Assembly (NCBI GenBank): GCA_937899415.1
Contig: CALBPI010000083.1
Span: 1 to 56,636, forward strand
Reading direction: 5' to 3'
Length of the DNA stretch: 56,636 bases
Source of the DNA: an uncultured Gammaproteobacteria bacterium
Lineage (GTDB): Bacteria > Pseudomonadota > Gammaproteobacteria > Steroidobacterales > Woeseiaceae
The notes beneath the pieces were generated by a model. It was not told the DNA's origin. It did not search any database and saw nothing but the letters and a program-made list of their open reading frames with translations. A program made the translations under genes and the position numbers. Each line of letters opens with the position of its first letter. Position 1 is the stretch's first letter. Below, piece after piece: positions 1 to 8,799 of the stretch.

Positions 1-1
1 C

Positions 2-136
2 CCCCCGCTCGCCCACCCCGCCGCACGCACCGCCGACCCCATCCCGACCGCGTTGCCCAGTTGGTTGCTCTTCACGGCATACGTTATCGCCTACGCACAC
101 GGACTGGCGCGCGCCGCACGTCGGAGCAACATCTGA
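2..136 (+). CDS. 3' end of an unidentified membrane protein gene (partial)
   Basis: An open frame enters from the left edge and stops at 134-136, one base before the ATG of the next gene. The last 44 residues contain a hydrophobic stretch (WLLFTAYVIAYAHG) followed by an arginine-rich tail (ARAARRSN). This is what the last transmembrane helix and cytoplasmic end of an inner-membrane protein look like. The tight spacing suggests translational coupling with the acyltransferase gene downstream. Too little is present to name a family. It could be a chance frame, but its codon use matches the following gene. Confidence 0.45.
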   Translation, partial: PPLAHPAARTADPIPTALPSWLLFTAYVIAYAHGLARAARRSNI

Positions 137-137
137 C

Positions 138-1856
138 ATGGCCGTCTCCAGAGACCAGCGTATTTCGATTCGTACGGTCGCCGACACGGGGACCGTGACC
201 GGGCGACGCCTGTTCCGGGTGGCACCCGTGCTCGATCGGATTCTGGGCATCCACCATCTCGATCGCTTCTATCGACAACATGATCTTGCCGGCCTGGCGC
301 CGGAACGCTTTGCGGCGCGCAGTCTCGAAGCGCTTGGTGTCGAAATCGCCGGCGCCGAGTCGCTTGCAGATCGGCTGCCCGACGAAGGCCCTGTGATCAT
401 CGTCGCAAATCATCCTCACGGCGGTATCGAAGGCCTTGTACTCGTCAAATTACTGACTGCACTGCGGCCCGACACCAAGATTCTGGCCAACGTTGCATTG
501 AAGGTATTTGATGAGCTCAAGTCGCAGTTCTTGTTCGTCAATCCGCTCAATGCGCGGGATCCAACCAATCGACGCGGCCTGCGCGAGAGTCTGAAGCACT
601 TGCAGGCTGGCGGCGTGCTTGTGATCTTCCCCGCCGGACGTACGTCCTTTTATCAGCCAGAGCTGGGTGCGATTGCCGACAGCGCCTGGAGCCGGTCGGT
701 GGCCAGCCTCGCGCGCAAGTCTGACGCCAAAGTCATGCCGGTCCGATTTATGGGCCGAAACAGCAAGCTGTTCTACCGACTCGGTGCGATCTGGTATCGA
801 TTCCGCCTGCTGATGCTCGCGCGAGAGCTCTTGAAGATGCGGGGCCAACGTATCGAGATTGCCGTCGGTGTCGCCGCAGACGTGTCGCGACTGCAGCGCT
901 ACGGTGATGAGACACTGACCAGCATGTTCCGCGTGCTGTGTGCGTCGCTTCAGACGGAGCCCGCAGCCCGTGACCGCAGCGCCAGCGAGCAACGGCCGCT
1001 GGCCGAGTTGCGCGATGCTGCGACGATCTCGACTGAGATCGCCGCACTGCCCGCCGCACAACGTGCCGTGACCGCGCAAGGCATGATCGTTGGCTATGCC
1101 ACGCGCAGCCAGATTCCGGAGCTCGTGCGTCAGATCACCCGGGAACGGGAACGCACGTTCCGCCTGCTCGACGAAGGCAGTGGTCAACCGCTCGATACCG
1201 ATCACTTCGACGACCGCTACGACCATATCTTCTGTTGGCACGAACACGACCAGGCCCTGGTTGGGGCCTACCGCGTCTGCCGAAGCGGCCCCGTCGGCGC
1301 CGCAGCACCAACGTATTTGCAGTCGATGTTCAACTTTAACGACGCGTTCTTCCCGGCGCAGGGTGGCGCGCTGGAGCTGGGCCGTTCGTTCATCACTCCG
1401 GAATACCAGCGATCACGACACGCGCTCGACCTGCTGTGGCGTGGCATCGGCAGCTACCTGGCCGCGCACGCGGACATCAGCATGCTCTATGGCACCGTGT
1501 CACTGTCGACGCAGTACGACGCGGCGTCCACGCAGATGATCTGCAGCGCGCTTATCGAAGCTGAGAGTCCTGTGAAGCCGCGGCACGCATTAGCGCCCAC
1601 CCTACCGCCCGAGTGGCAGCGTTTTCTTGAGACCCATGTCGTCGATCTGGCCATGCTCAATGCGCTGATTTCGGCGCGTGAACATGACGGCAAGGGCGTC
1701 CCGGTGTTGCTACGGCACTACGCCGGTCTGGGTGCACGGTTTCACGCCGTCGGCGTGGATCGTCAATTTGCCAATACGCCAGGGCTCTTGCTCAGCGTAG
1801 ACCTTGCGACACTGCCAGCCTCGAAGCGCAAGCGCTATCTGGGCCGGGAATCGTAA
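138..1856 (+). CDS. Bifunctional lysophospholipid acyltransferase / GNAT N-acyltransferase (OlsF-like)
   Basis: The 572-residue protein has two acyltransferase halves. The N-terminal half is a PlsC/LPLAT domain (about residues 60-260) with NHPHGG at 91-96, the variant of the HX4D motif used by hemolysin-like acyltransferases, and FPAGRTS at 164-170. The C-terminal half (about 310-560) resembles the OlsB-type GNAT domain, which adds a 3-hydroxyacyl chain to an amino group. In OlsF enzymes the C-terminal domain makes lyso-ornithine lipid and the N-terminal domain adds the second acyl chain. This gene has the same domain order, so I infer synthesis of ornithine lipid or a similar aminolipid at the inner membrane. 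The amino-acid head group cannot be read from sequence. The start is the ATG one base after the upstream stop. Confidence 0.78.
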   Translation: MAVSRDQRISIRTVADTGTVTGRRLFRVAPVLDRILGIHHLDRFYRQHDLAGLAPERFAARSLEALGVEIAGAESLADRLPDEGPVIIVANHPHGGIEGLVLVKLLTALRPDTKILANVALKVFDELKSQFLFVNPLNARDPTNRRGLRESLKHLQAGGVLVIFPAGRTSFYQPELGAIADSAWSRSVASLARKSDAKVMPVRFMGRNSKLFYRLGAIWYRFRLLMLARELLKMRGQRIEIAVGVAADVSRLQRYGDETLTSMFRVLCASLQTEPAARDRSASEQRPLAELRDAATISTEIAALPAAQRAVTAQGMIVGYATRSQIPELVRQITRERERTFRLLDEGSGQPLDTDHFDDRYDHIFCWHEHDQALVGAYRVCRSGPVGAAAPTYLQSMFNFNDAFFPAQGGALELGRSFITPEYQRSRHALDLLWRGIGSYLAAHADISMLYGTVSLSTQYDAASTQMICSALIEAESPVKPRHALAPTLPPEWQRFLETHVVDLAMLNALISAREHDGKGVPVLLRHYAGLGARFHAVGVDRQFANTPGLLLSVDLATLPASKRKRYLGRES

Positions 1857-1870
1857 GAGAGCGTGTTCGA

Positions 1871-4438
1871 CTAGAACCGCCCCTCCAACTCGAGCCCGAT
1901 CACACGAGGCGCATCAATCGGTCCGTAGAAGGTCCCGTCGAATCCAAAGGTGAGATTTGGGAATGCAAGGCCGGAAATGACGCGTCGATCGGTCACATTT
2001 TCTGCGAACAACTTGACTGCGTAACGATCGAAGTCGAATCCCGCAAAGAGATTGATTCGCGTGGCCGCTGGCTGAATGGCGCGACCTGTCAGCGGGTCCA
2101 ACTCCCGACTCCGGAACTCAAGTGGCGTTTCTCCGACAAAGCTCGCTTCGGCCCTCGCAAAGAATCCGCTTTCTCGGCTGTAGTTGATTGCCAGGTTGCC
2201 GTCGTACTCCGGAACGAGCTTTACAGCAACACCATCGAGATCCTCAGTCGAACCGACTTGCCCACGACCACCCTCGATGAATGCTGTGTCTCGGTAAACG
2301 GCATCGGTGTATCCCAGATTGGCTGCGATGCTCCACTGCGCACTGAGTTCGTATACCAACTCGATTTCGAATCCAGTATTTTCGATGTTGGCATTGGACG
2401 AAATGAACGACGGTGTGATCAGAACGCCATTGTCGTCGGTCAGCAGATCAAATTCCTGCCATCCGTCGCTTTCGATGTAGAACGCTGCCGCATTCAGATA
2501 GCCCTTGCCGTTTGCAAACGACTTCTTGAAGCCAATCTCGTAGTTCCAGATCGACTCCGACCCGAATCGGAGAATGTCGGAGGCGACCGTCGGGTCGGCC
2601 GAGGCCGCGAGATTAAAGCCCCCGGGGATGTACCCCTTGGCGACATTGCCGTACACCGTCAAGGTATCGCTAGCCTCGTAGCGGAGCGCGAATCGCGGCA
2701 ACCACTCGGTGAAGTTGGACTCGCCGTCCACCGGTAGAAACGTGATCGTCTGAAATCCGAACGCGATTTCATAACCCGCCTGCGATGAGTCTCGTTTGGC
2801 ATCGTCATAGCGCAAACCGACCGTGCCGTAGAGTCCCTCGACACCCAAACCAAAGGTCGTCGAAACGAAAAAAGCCAGGTCCTCCGATCCCGCGAACAGG
2901 TCGGGGACCTCTCCAAACGGATCGTAATCGCCGAGTACTGGGTTGAAGAACGCCACGTTCCGATTGAAAAACCGATCCTCCAGGTACCAGGAGACGCCCG
3001 CCAGATACTCGAAGACGTCGCTATCGAGCGAAGTAAATCGCAGCTCACTCGACCAAATCTGGCGTCGATTCGCGGTGAATCCGTTCTGGAACGGCAAGGC
3101 AGAGATATCGGTGTCCAGCCCTACCGAATCCTCTTCGAGATCAGAGTAAGACACGGCTAAATCGATATCGCCAACTGCCAGGGATCGCGTAATACTGAGG
3201 CCGGCGACAACGTCCCGTTCGTTTGTCTGCTTTCGCACATCGCTGAAGAACTCATACCGACCGATGTTTCGGCCCTGGTGGAACAAGTCGCGGAATGAAC
3301 CCAGAGGCACGCCACTGATGGGATCGAACAGAACGTTGTCGTCGTAGGCAGACTGGTCTTGTGGAACAAACTCGTTTTCGAACAGCCCAGGGGCATCAAC
3401 ATCAATCAGGTAGGCAGTGGCGCGAACGGAAAGATCATTGCTGGGCTCAAAGACAAGATGCCCCTGAATGAACGACTCTTGAATCTGCGCCGTACCGGTA
3501 TCTGGCGAAAACGGGTTTTGAAGAAATGCATCGCTTTCTGCGTACTTCAGCACCAATGACCCCGCAAGGGCATCGCCAACAAGGGGACCGCCGATAAATC
3601 CGTTGAGACCCAGAGCTTGATCGCCGTTATAGAAGCTGGTGGTTACACGAGTATCGATCTCCAGTGTGTCCGTGGGCCGCCGCGTCTGGATGACGAACAG
3701 ACCGGACTCGGCATTGGCACCGTACAAGGTGGACTGGGGGCCGCGCAGCACCTCGATCGACTCGATCTGGTCCAGCACGGCATTGCTCAGCTCTCGAAAC
3801 GGAATACCATCAATGTAGATGGCGGCCCGGTTCACAATATCCTGGCTGGACTCGATGCCTCTGATCGTAGCGAATACGGAGCTGGTCTGGCCGGACTGGT
3901 TGAACTGAACGTTCGGCGCAAGATCGTCGAGGCGTCGGAAATCACGCAGGCGAGCCGCGCTGATCTCTGCCTGACGCAGCACCGTGGCGGCGACGTCGGC
4001 ATCCTGAAGCGTGGACTCTCGTTTCTGCCCCCGCACAATAATTTCTTCAAGCGCGCTCTGCGCAGGACGCGCTGCGGATTCCGGCTGTCGATTAGGCGCG
4101 GGTTCTGTCGACTCAACGATAAGATAGGTATCACCATCGACTTCTAGCGCCAGTCCCGATTGCTCCAGCACGCGAGCGATCGCATCCCGCGCGGTCATGT
4201 CACCGGATACGGCCGGTGCTCGCTTACCCGCCGTCAGGTTCCCCGCGACCAGGATATCGATATTGAAGGTATCGCCAATTACGGTGAGTGCATCATCCAG
4301 ACTGCCTGCGGGTACGACGACCGACTTGGGGATCACGGACTGCCCCCAAGCGCACACCGACATGGCGAGAACGACGGTGCCAACCGCACCACGTATCCAC
4401 CCCAATCCTGACGCTCTGCGCTTCAACCACGTATCCAC
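1871..4438 (-). CDS. TonB-dependent receptor with STN signalling domain (FecA-type)
   Basis: This 855-residue outer-membrane receptor has a signal peptide ending near residue 33. An STN domain follows at about 45-110 (DDALTVIGDTFNIDILVAGN), the periplasmic part that contacts a FecR anti-sigma protein. The plug begins near QKRESTLQDADVAATVL and the beta-barrel ends in the expected aromatic residue (LELEGRF). The start is GTG, preceded by a GGAGG ribosome site 8 bases upstream. It lies just downstream of fecR- and fecI-like genes on the same strand. I infer cell-surface signalling: ligand binding outside releases the sigma factor, which turns on this receptor. The ligand is unknown; a ferric siderophore is most likely, but polyphenol- or sugar-type substrates are possible. 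Confidence 0.88.
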   Translation of the reverse strand: MDTWLKRRASGLGWIRGAVGTVVLAMSVCAWGQSVIPKSVVVPAGSLDDALTVIGDTFNIDILVAGNLTAGKRAPAVSGDMTARDAIARVLEQSGLALEVDGDTYLIVESTEPAPNRQPESAARPAQSALEEIIVRGQKRESTLQDADVAATVLRQAEISAARLRDFRRLDDLAPNVQFNQSGQTSSVFATIRGIESSQDIVNRAAIYIDGIPFRELSNAVLDQIESIEVLRGPQSTLYGANAESGLFVIQTRRPTDTLEIDTRVTTSFYNGDQALGLNGFIGGPLVGDALAGSLVLKYAESDAFLQNPFSPDTGTAQIQESFIQGHLVFEPSNDLSVRATAYLIDVDAPGLFENEFVPQDQSAYDDNVLFDPISGVPLGSFRDLFHQGRNIGRYEFFSDVRKQTNERDVVAGLSITRSLAVGDIDLAVSYSDLEEDSVGLDTDISALPFQNGFTANRRQIWSSELRFTSLDSDVFEYLAGVSWYLEDRFFNRNVAFFNPVLGDYDPFGEVPDLFAGSEDLAFFVSTTFGLGVEGLYGTVGLRYDDAKRDSSQAGYEIAFGFQTITFLPVDGESNFTEWLPRFALRYEASDTLTVYGNVAKGYIPGGFNLAASADPTVASDILRFGSESIWNYEIGFKKSFANGKGYLNAAAFYIESDGWQEFDLLTDDNGVLITPSFISSNANIENTGFEIELVYELSAQWSIAANLGYTDAVYRDTAFIEGGRGQVGSTEDLDGVAVKLVPEYDGNLAINYSRESGFFARAEASFVGETPLEFRSRELDPLTGRAIQPAATRINLFAGFDFDRYAVKLFAENVTDRRVISGLAFPNLTFGFDGTFYGPIDAPRVIGLELEGRF

Positions 4439-4552
4439 CCTGGTGCCTCCGTCGAATACCGAAATGACAATTCAATGTGATTCGTGAATACGACGCTTTG
4501 GAGCCGTGGTTTAACACCCCCTTTGGGGGTTCGACCCCAATCTCGCGACTGT

Positions 4553-5605
4553 CTAGTTTCTGCCGGAAGGCGCTTGGGGTCGCAATACGATCTGCTCAGG
4601 GGCAACGGTGTGGACCGTCACCGGCAGAATCCTCGGTAACATGTCGAGCATGCGCTGAATATTGGCGCCGTCGAAGGTAGCGCTAACGGTCTGCAGCTGC
4701 AGGCTGCCAGTGGGATCGTCTATGGTGATTGAGCCTTCAAAGTAGCGGTTGGCGTCGGCGATCAGCTCGCTGAGCGGTGCCTGACGATAGACCAGGCGAC
4801 CGGACTGCCAGGCACCTACTGAAGCCGGGTCGACTTCCGTGATCTTGGCAAGCACAGCGTTGGTCGCTGACACCTGCTGCCCTGCTGTCACTCGCAATGA
4901 GGCGCCACCGTCGGCAGCGCCGTCAGCGAGTCGAACACCCACCGTGCCCTCGGCAACCGCAACGCGGGTGATACCGCCATTACTGCGTACATCGAAGCGC
5001 GTGCCGACCACGCGCACGACCAGGTCGGTCGATCTCACGACAAACGGTCGGTGGGCGTCAGGCAGAACGTCGAACAGTGCCGCGCCACGGACCAGGTCAG
5101 CTTCCCGGATTTCTGGACCCATTCGTACCTCCAACACGGAGTCAGCGCCCAATAGCACGGTGCTACCATCCATTAGTGCAAAGCGTTCGGTTGCCCCAAC
5201 CGGAGCGGTAAAATCGCTCACAGTGACGGTTATCTCAGTATCAGGCGATCCACGCAGCCACGAGGCCGAGAACACCACAGCCAGAACTGCGCAACCGGTC
5301 ACCATGGCGCCCGCCAGCCAACGCCGTGCTGAGGTGTGACTGCCAGTGGATACCCACCAGGCCCCCAGCCTTTCGCGTATCAAGGGCCGGTGGAGCTCGG
5401 CGTCCAACGCGTCGGGATTCATATTGCTGATTGCTTCGATCGTGTTATCCGCTAGTGCGAATGCCGCTGCATGATGGGGCGCCTGTTGCAGCCAGGCATC
5501 AAACGCATCTCGTGTCTCTTTACTGACTTCGGGATCAGAAAGCCGCAGATGCCACTCATGGGCGGCCTGCGAGAGCGGATCGACTGTGCTGCTGATATCA
5601 GTCAT
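4553..5605 (-). CDS. FecR-family anti-sigma regulator
   Basis: The 350-residue protein has the three parts of FecR. A DUF4880-like N-terminus (AAHEWHLRLSDPEVSKETR) would sit in the cytoplasm and bind the sigma factor. One membrane helix follows near residues 95-115 (WLAGAMVTGCAVLAVVFSAS). The periplasmic FecR domain has the usual DGSTVLLGADS-like core, and a C-terminal DUF4974-type STN-contacting domain ends the protein. Its start overlaps the end of the sigma-factor gene by 8 bases, so the two are coupled. It would transmit the signal from the STN receptor encoded 114 bases downstream. No unusual features were seen. Confidence 0.88.
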   Translation of the reverse strand: MTDISSTVDPLSQAAHEWHLRLSDPEVSKETRDAFDAWLQQAPHHAAAFALADNTIEAISNMNPDALDAELHRPLIRERLGAWWVSTGSHTSARRWLAGAMVTGCAVLAVVFSASWLRGSPDTEITVTVSDFTAPVGATERFALMDGSTVLLGADSVLEVRMGPEIREADLVRGAALFDVLPDAHRPFVVRSTDLVVRVVGTRFDVRSNGGITRVAVAEGTVGVRLADGAADGGASLRVTAGQQVSATNAVLAKITEVDPASVGAWQSGRLVYRQAPLSELIADANRYFEGSITIDDPTGSLQLQTVSATFDGANIQRMLDMLPRILPVTVHTVAPEQIVLRPQAPSGRN

Positions 5606-6194
5606 CGCTAGTCTTCTCTTGATCCGCTGCCGACAGCAATGTATCGATCAGCGCCGTTGCTTTGGCGATGTGTTTTTGTGCTGCCGACCGGCTAACGCCG
5701 AGCTGTCGCCCCACATCGGAAACCGAGAGTCCGTCGATACGGTGCAGCATGAAGGCACGTCGGCGCTTAGCCGGCATGCGTCGCAACGCGGTGTTGATCA
5801 GCATCAGCTCCTCCTTTGCCAATACGACTCTTTGCAGGTCGATATTGTCACCCCGGGCTGTGAAGAACTGATCTGCCACGTCGGCTTCGTAGCGCGATGC
5901 GACACCAGCAGATCGCTTTTCATTCAGGACGATATTGCGCGCCGTCCGCCACAAGAAGGCCTCGGCGTTGCGAATACGCTCAGGCTGCGCGTGCTCCAGC
6001 AACTTTTGAAAGGCGAGCTGCGTTACATCGTCGGGGTCAGGCGGCCCGTTGCCAAACAAACGCCGAATCGACGCTGACACGATCCGAGCCTGCCGGCGGT
6101 ACAGAGCTTCAACCGCGTCACCGTGCTCTGGATCATCCCCGCCGACAGCGTCCGAGGTACTCAATTCACCGGCAACAGTCTTGTCGAGGTCCAC
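5598..6194 (-). CDS. ECF RNA polymerase sigma factor (FecI-like)
   Basis: The 198-residue protein has sigma region 2 (about 30-100, PDPDDVTQLAFQKLLEH then FLWRTARNIVLNEKR) and region 4 (about 130-185, MPAKRRRAFMLHRIDGLS and the helix-turn-helix VGRQLGVSRSAAQKHIAKA). The YVGRSLGVS-like region 4 and the linked fecR and STN-receptor genes place it in the FecI (iron-starvation) group. It probably directs transcription of the receptor gene downstream. The 175 bases upstream, before the hugZ-like stop, should hold its promoter, but I could not identify a clear Fur box there. Confidence 0.87.
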   Translation of the reverse strand: MDLDKTVAGELSTSDAVGGDDPEHGDAVEALYRRQARIVSASIRRLFGNGPPDPDDVTQLAFQKLLEHAQPERIRNAEAFLWRTARNIVLNEKRSAGVASRYEADVADQFFTARGDNIDLQRVVLAKEELMLINTALRRMPAKRRRAFMLHRIDGLSVSDVGRQLGVSRSAAQKHIAKATALIDTLLSAADQEKTSDD

Positions 6195-6369
6195 TAGTCG
6201 ACTCTGCTTGATTCAAGAGCCAGAGGTGCACGGCTATCAATCAATGGGGGTGACGCCGTAGCACGAAGTACAAATGCTGTTCGTGCGCAATGATCGCGGT
6301 GAGCGCATTGTGCTGGCCGCGCCGACGCGTACATGGACAATATCGCAAACCTGTCAGGCAGCATCTTCT

Positions 6370-7137
6370 TCAGCCCTCACTTGCAACCTTGCGCCGTGCG
6401 TCGCGCACGAGATCGACAAGCGCGGGACGCAATGCGGCCGTCGCGTTGAGCGGTGTCTCGTACTCGAAACGCCGGTGCTCGTCGCCGAGCGCGAGGTCAA
6501 TGCCTTGCGGATCGAGCCCTGTGATGCGCCAGTCGCCGTCTTTTGCCCCGAGCAGCACCGTGGCGTAGAGCTGGTTGGCATCCGCATGATCGTCATTCAT
6601 ATGCTCGACGGCGCCGCCCTCCATGTCGTTCCAGGCCGCCCAGTCGTCGAAGTCAGTTGTCACATCGTCGGCGACTAGCGCATAGGCGCGGCCGAAACCT
6701 GCAATGTAAGAAGCTTCATGGAGGTCGAGGCACCAAAGCGAGAAGTCATCGAAGTCAATGTAGGCGCTGGCCGTGGGGTGTCGGGCCAGGTAGCGACGCC
6801 GCGCGCGTTCATGATCATCACCGTCGAGACGGCGCACGACGCCGCTCAGGCTCAACCTGCCGTGGGCGAGCGGATCACCGCTGCCCGGCTCACCGATCAG
6901 TAACGAGGCACGGCCGTCACGCGTCATGGCATCCACGCGCCCGGACAACGATGACACAGGAAACACAGGTAGCCCATTGGTATCGGTCGCCAGGCCGACG
7001 CGCGTGACCGACGGCGCAGCATCGTCGCCGAGCAGCGCAAGCGCACCATGGCGCGCCGTGCGGATTATCGTGCGCGCCTCTGCGCGAACTGCCTCATCGA
7101 CGGGTTGCAGCAGTTGTGTCTCGTTATCGGTGCTCAT
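6370..7137 (-). CDS. hugZ: HugZ-like heme-utilization protein (PPOX fold plus DUF2470)
   Basis: The 255-residue protein has an N-terminal pyridoxamine-phosphate-oxidase-like split barrel (about 15-150: RHGALALLGD, FPVSSLSGRVDAMTRD, ASLLIGEPG) and a C-terminal DUF2470 domain (about 170-250, AVEHMNDDHADANQLYATVL). This is the architecture of HugZ/HutZ-type heme-binding and heme-degrading proteins of Gram-negative heme-uptake loci. It lies 29 bases downstream of tonB at the end of the exbB-exbD-exbD-tonB run, and a Fur-boxed TonB receptor is further upstream. I infer use of heme iron in the cytoplasm. Heme breakdown by this particular protein is not proven by sequence, since related split-barrel proteins use flavin instead. 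Confidence 0.8.
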   Translation of the reverse strand: MSTDNETQLLQPVDEAVRAEARTIIRTARHGALALLGDDAAPSVTRVGLATDTNGLPVFPVSSLSGRVDAMTRDGRASLLIGEPGSGDPLAHGRLSLSGVVRRLDGDDHERARRRYLARHPTASAYIDFDDFSLWCLDLHEASYIAGFGRAYALVADDVTTDFDDWAAWNDMEGGAVEHMNDDHADANQLYATVLLGAKDGDWRITGLDPQGIDLALGDEHRRFEYETPLNATAALRPALVDLVRDARRKVASEG

Positions 7138-7166
7138 GGTGTCGCTCCTGACCGCTGGCGCGGGAC

Positions 7167-8030
7167 CTAGTCCTTCTTGATCTCAACCGAGTAATCCAGC
7201 ATTGCGCCCTCTGGCGGGCGCGGAAACGGCGCACAGGACTTGATGAGTTTCATGGCGGCTCGGTCAAAGCGCTTGGAGCCCGAGCTGTCCTTGATCGCCA
7301 TGCTCACAATGCCACCCTCCAGATCTATCGAGAACGACACGAGCGCTTCTCCGCGGGGTACCGACGGCGGCAGACGTTCACGCGAAAGAATTCGGACGAT
7401 CTGGCCCGCATAGTTGGAGGCTTCAGCATTGCCCGCCTCCGAGCTGGCGGCTTGCGCGCCCGAGTCGGCCGTCGGCGAGCCGCCCGTCGGGGAAGCGACG
7501 CTGTCATCGGCGTCGCGGCCGTCCGCGTTTTGGCTCTCTGTATTCGTGCCCGCCTCCGCGGCATCACTGAGACTCAGCGTCTCGGTGTCCAGTGGCGTGC
7601 TTTGCGCGGTTTCCGTCACCGCAGGCTCCGGAGCCACCGCCTGCGGCTCAGGCGGCACCTCAGGTGCGATCTCGGGAGTCTCGGTCGGCGCTTCAGTGTC
7701 AACGGGGGCTGCTTCGCTCAGGTCGTCGAGATCCGCGGGCGGCTCCGGCATTGGCTCGGCGACCGCGTCAGGCGGCGTCGCCGGCTGTGACTCGCGCGGT
7801 TCAGGCTCGGGCGGCGCGGTTGTCTCAGGAGTGTCCGACGCAATCTCTCCGCCACGATCGGCCTGCGCCGCTGACGTGTCACTGCCTGCACTCCCGAAAT
7901 TGACGGAGAAACTGCCGCCCGCAACCTCGATCTTCGGCGGCGGCGCGCGGAACACGACAAAGAGCAACAGCCCATGAATCGCCAGCGCCAGGCCGACCGC
8001 CAGCAATCCGCGGGCCAGCTTCGGATTCAT
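7167..8030 (-). CDS. tonB: TonB energy-transducing protein
   Basis: The 287-residue protein has one N-terminal membrane anchor (LLAVGLALAIHGLLLFVVF, about 8-27). A long periplasmic stretch rich in Pro, Glu, Ala and Thr follows (about 60-190). The C-terminal TonB domain (about 205-287) contains YAGQIVRILSRERLPPSVP and FDRAAMKLIKSCAPFPRPP. The proline-rich region spans the periplasm and the C-terminal domain grips receptor TonB boxes. Its start overlaps the end of the upstream exbD gene by 4 bases, so it is translationally coupled. It most likely energizes the two receptors in this part of the window. A second TonB gene lies near 43,900. Confidence 0.88.
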   Translation of the reverse strand: MNPKLARGLLAVGLALAIHGLLLFVVFRAPPPKIEVAGGSFSVNFGSAGSDTSAAQADRGGEIASDTPETTAPPEPEPRESQPATPPDAVAEPMPEPPADLDDLSEAAPVDTEAPTETPEIAPEVPPEPQAVAPEPAVTETAQSTPLDTETLSLSDAAEAGTNTESQNADGRDADDSVASPTGGSPTADSGAQAASSEAGNAEASNYAGQIVRILSRERLPPSVPRGEALVSFSIDLEGGIVSMAIKDSSGSKRFDRAAMKLIKSCAPFPRPPEGAMLDYSVEIKKD

Positions 8031-8410
8031 CGCGGTTGCGCTTGCGTCAGAACGACGATCTGCTCGGTACCGGCCGCCTTGAGGTTGGCAATCAACCGCA
8101 GCAGATCACTGGCGGGCAGGTCCTTGTCGGGCAGTAGCCGAACGGGCGCCTGTTCCTCGGCGCGCAGCGCCAGGTAGTCCGACAGCGAATTGATGGGCGC
8201 ACCGCGGAAGGTCAGGTCCAGATCCTTGGAGATCGCCAAGGCATCGGGTCGGGTACAACAGTCCAGGTCCGTGGACTCCACGAATCGGAGCTCGCGCGGC
8301 GGCTGCGCCAGCGTTCCGGCCACCATAAAAAAGATCAGGATCAAAAAGACGATGTTGATCAGCGAGATCATGGGCTCGCCCTTCGCGCGTCGTCGGATCT
8401 GCCGCCTCAC
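8027..8410 (-). CDS. exbD: ExbD/TolR-family biopolymer transport protein (second copy)
   Basis: The 127-residue protein has a short basic N-terminus, one membrane helix (ISLINIVFLILIFFMVAGTL, about 14-33) and a small periplasmic domain. This is the ExbD/TolR layout. The proton-path aspartate of ExbD, seen as D in SLIDVIF of the neighbouring copy, is replaced by Asn here (SLINIVFLI). It overlaps both neighbours by 4 bases. The paired arrangement with a normal ExbD suggests a hetero-ExbD complex in which this copy may be structural. Confidence 0.85.
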   Translation of the reverse strand: MRRQIRRRAKGEPMISLINIVFLILIFFMVAGTLAQPPRELRFVESTDLDCCTRPDALAISKDLDLTFRGAPINSLSDYLALRAEEQAPVRLLPDKDLPASDLLRLIANLKAAGTEQIVVLTQAQPR

Positions 8411-8799
8411 GGTGCGGGCCCGATGAGATTGATCTCGAGGCCGGGGACCTGCGACATCAGGGTCAGCACATCGATCAGGCGCTGCGTCACCACGGCATCC
8501 TCCGGCACCACGGTCAGCGTGGTTGTGCCGGCAGCCGAGAGCGCGCGCAAACGCGCCAGCAGCGCTTCGTCGACAATCTGCTCATCACCGAGACTGACGC
8601 CCACGACCTCGATCACCAGCCGTGCGCTCTCGGCCGAGCGGGTACTCGCACCGCCCTGACGCTCGGCAACCGAGATATCGATCTCCGAAAACCGGGAAAA
8701 GGTGGAGCTGAGCATGAAGAACAGCAGCAGCAAGAAAATGACATCGATCAACGAGGTGATCGAGGCGCGCTTACGAGGTTGGCGCTGTTTAAGTGCCAT
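8407..8799 (-). CDS. exbD: ExbD/TolR-family biopolymer transport protein (first copy)
   Basis: The 130-residue protein begins MALKQRQPRKRASITSLIDV, with the membrane helix SLIDVIFLLLLFFMLSSTF carrying the aspartate needed for proton coupling. The periplasmic domain ends in GLEINLIGPAP. I chose the ATG at 8799. The frame stays open to 8895, but that extension is polar, overlaps exbB deeply and lacks family similarity. With the chosen start, the overlap with exbB is 11 bases. It acts with ExbB as the proton-driven motor for TonB. Confidence 0.88.
   Translation of the reverse strand: MALKQRQPRKRASITSLIDVIFLLLLFFMLSSTFSRFSEIDISVAERQGGASTRSAESARLVIEVVGVSLGDEQIVDEALLARLRALSAAGTTTLTVVPEDAVVTQRLIDVLTLMSQVPGLEINLIGPAP

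Noticed and set aside
450-1247. 265-residue minus-strand frame inside the acyltransferase gene
   Set aside because: It is antisense to conserved NHPHGG and GNAT regions and has no homology features.
6195-6369. Fur box upstream of the FecI-like sigma gene
   Set aside because: I searched for ATTCTCA- or AATGAT-like half-sites and found no paired arrangement.
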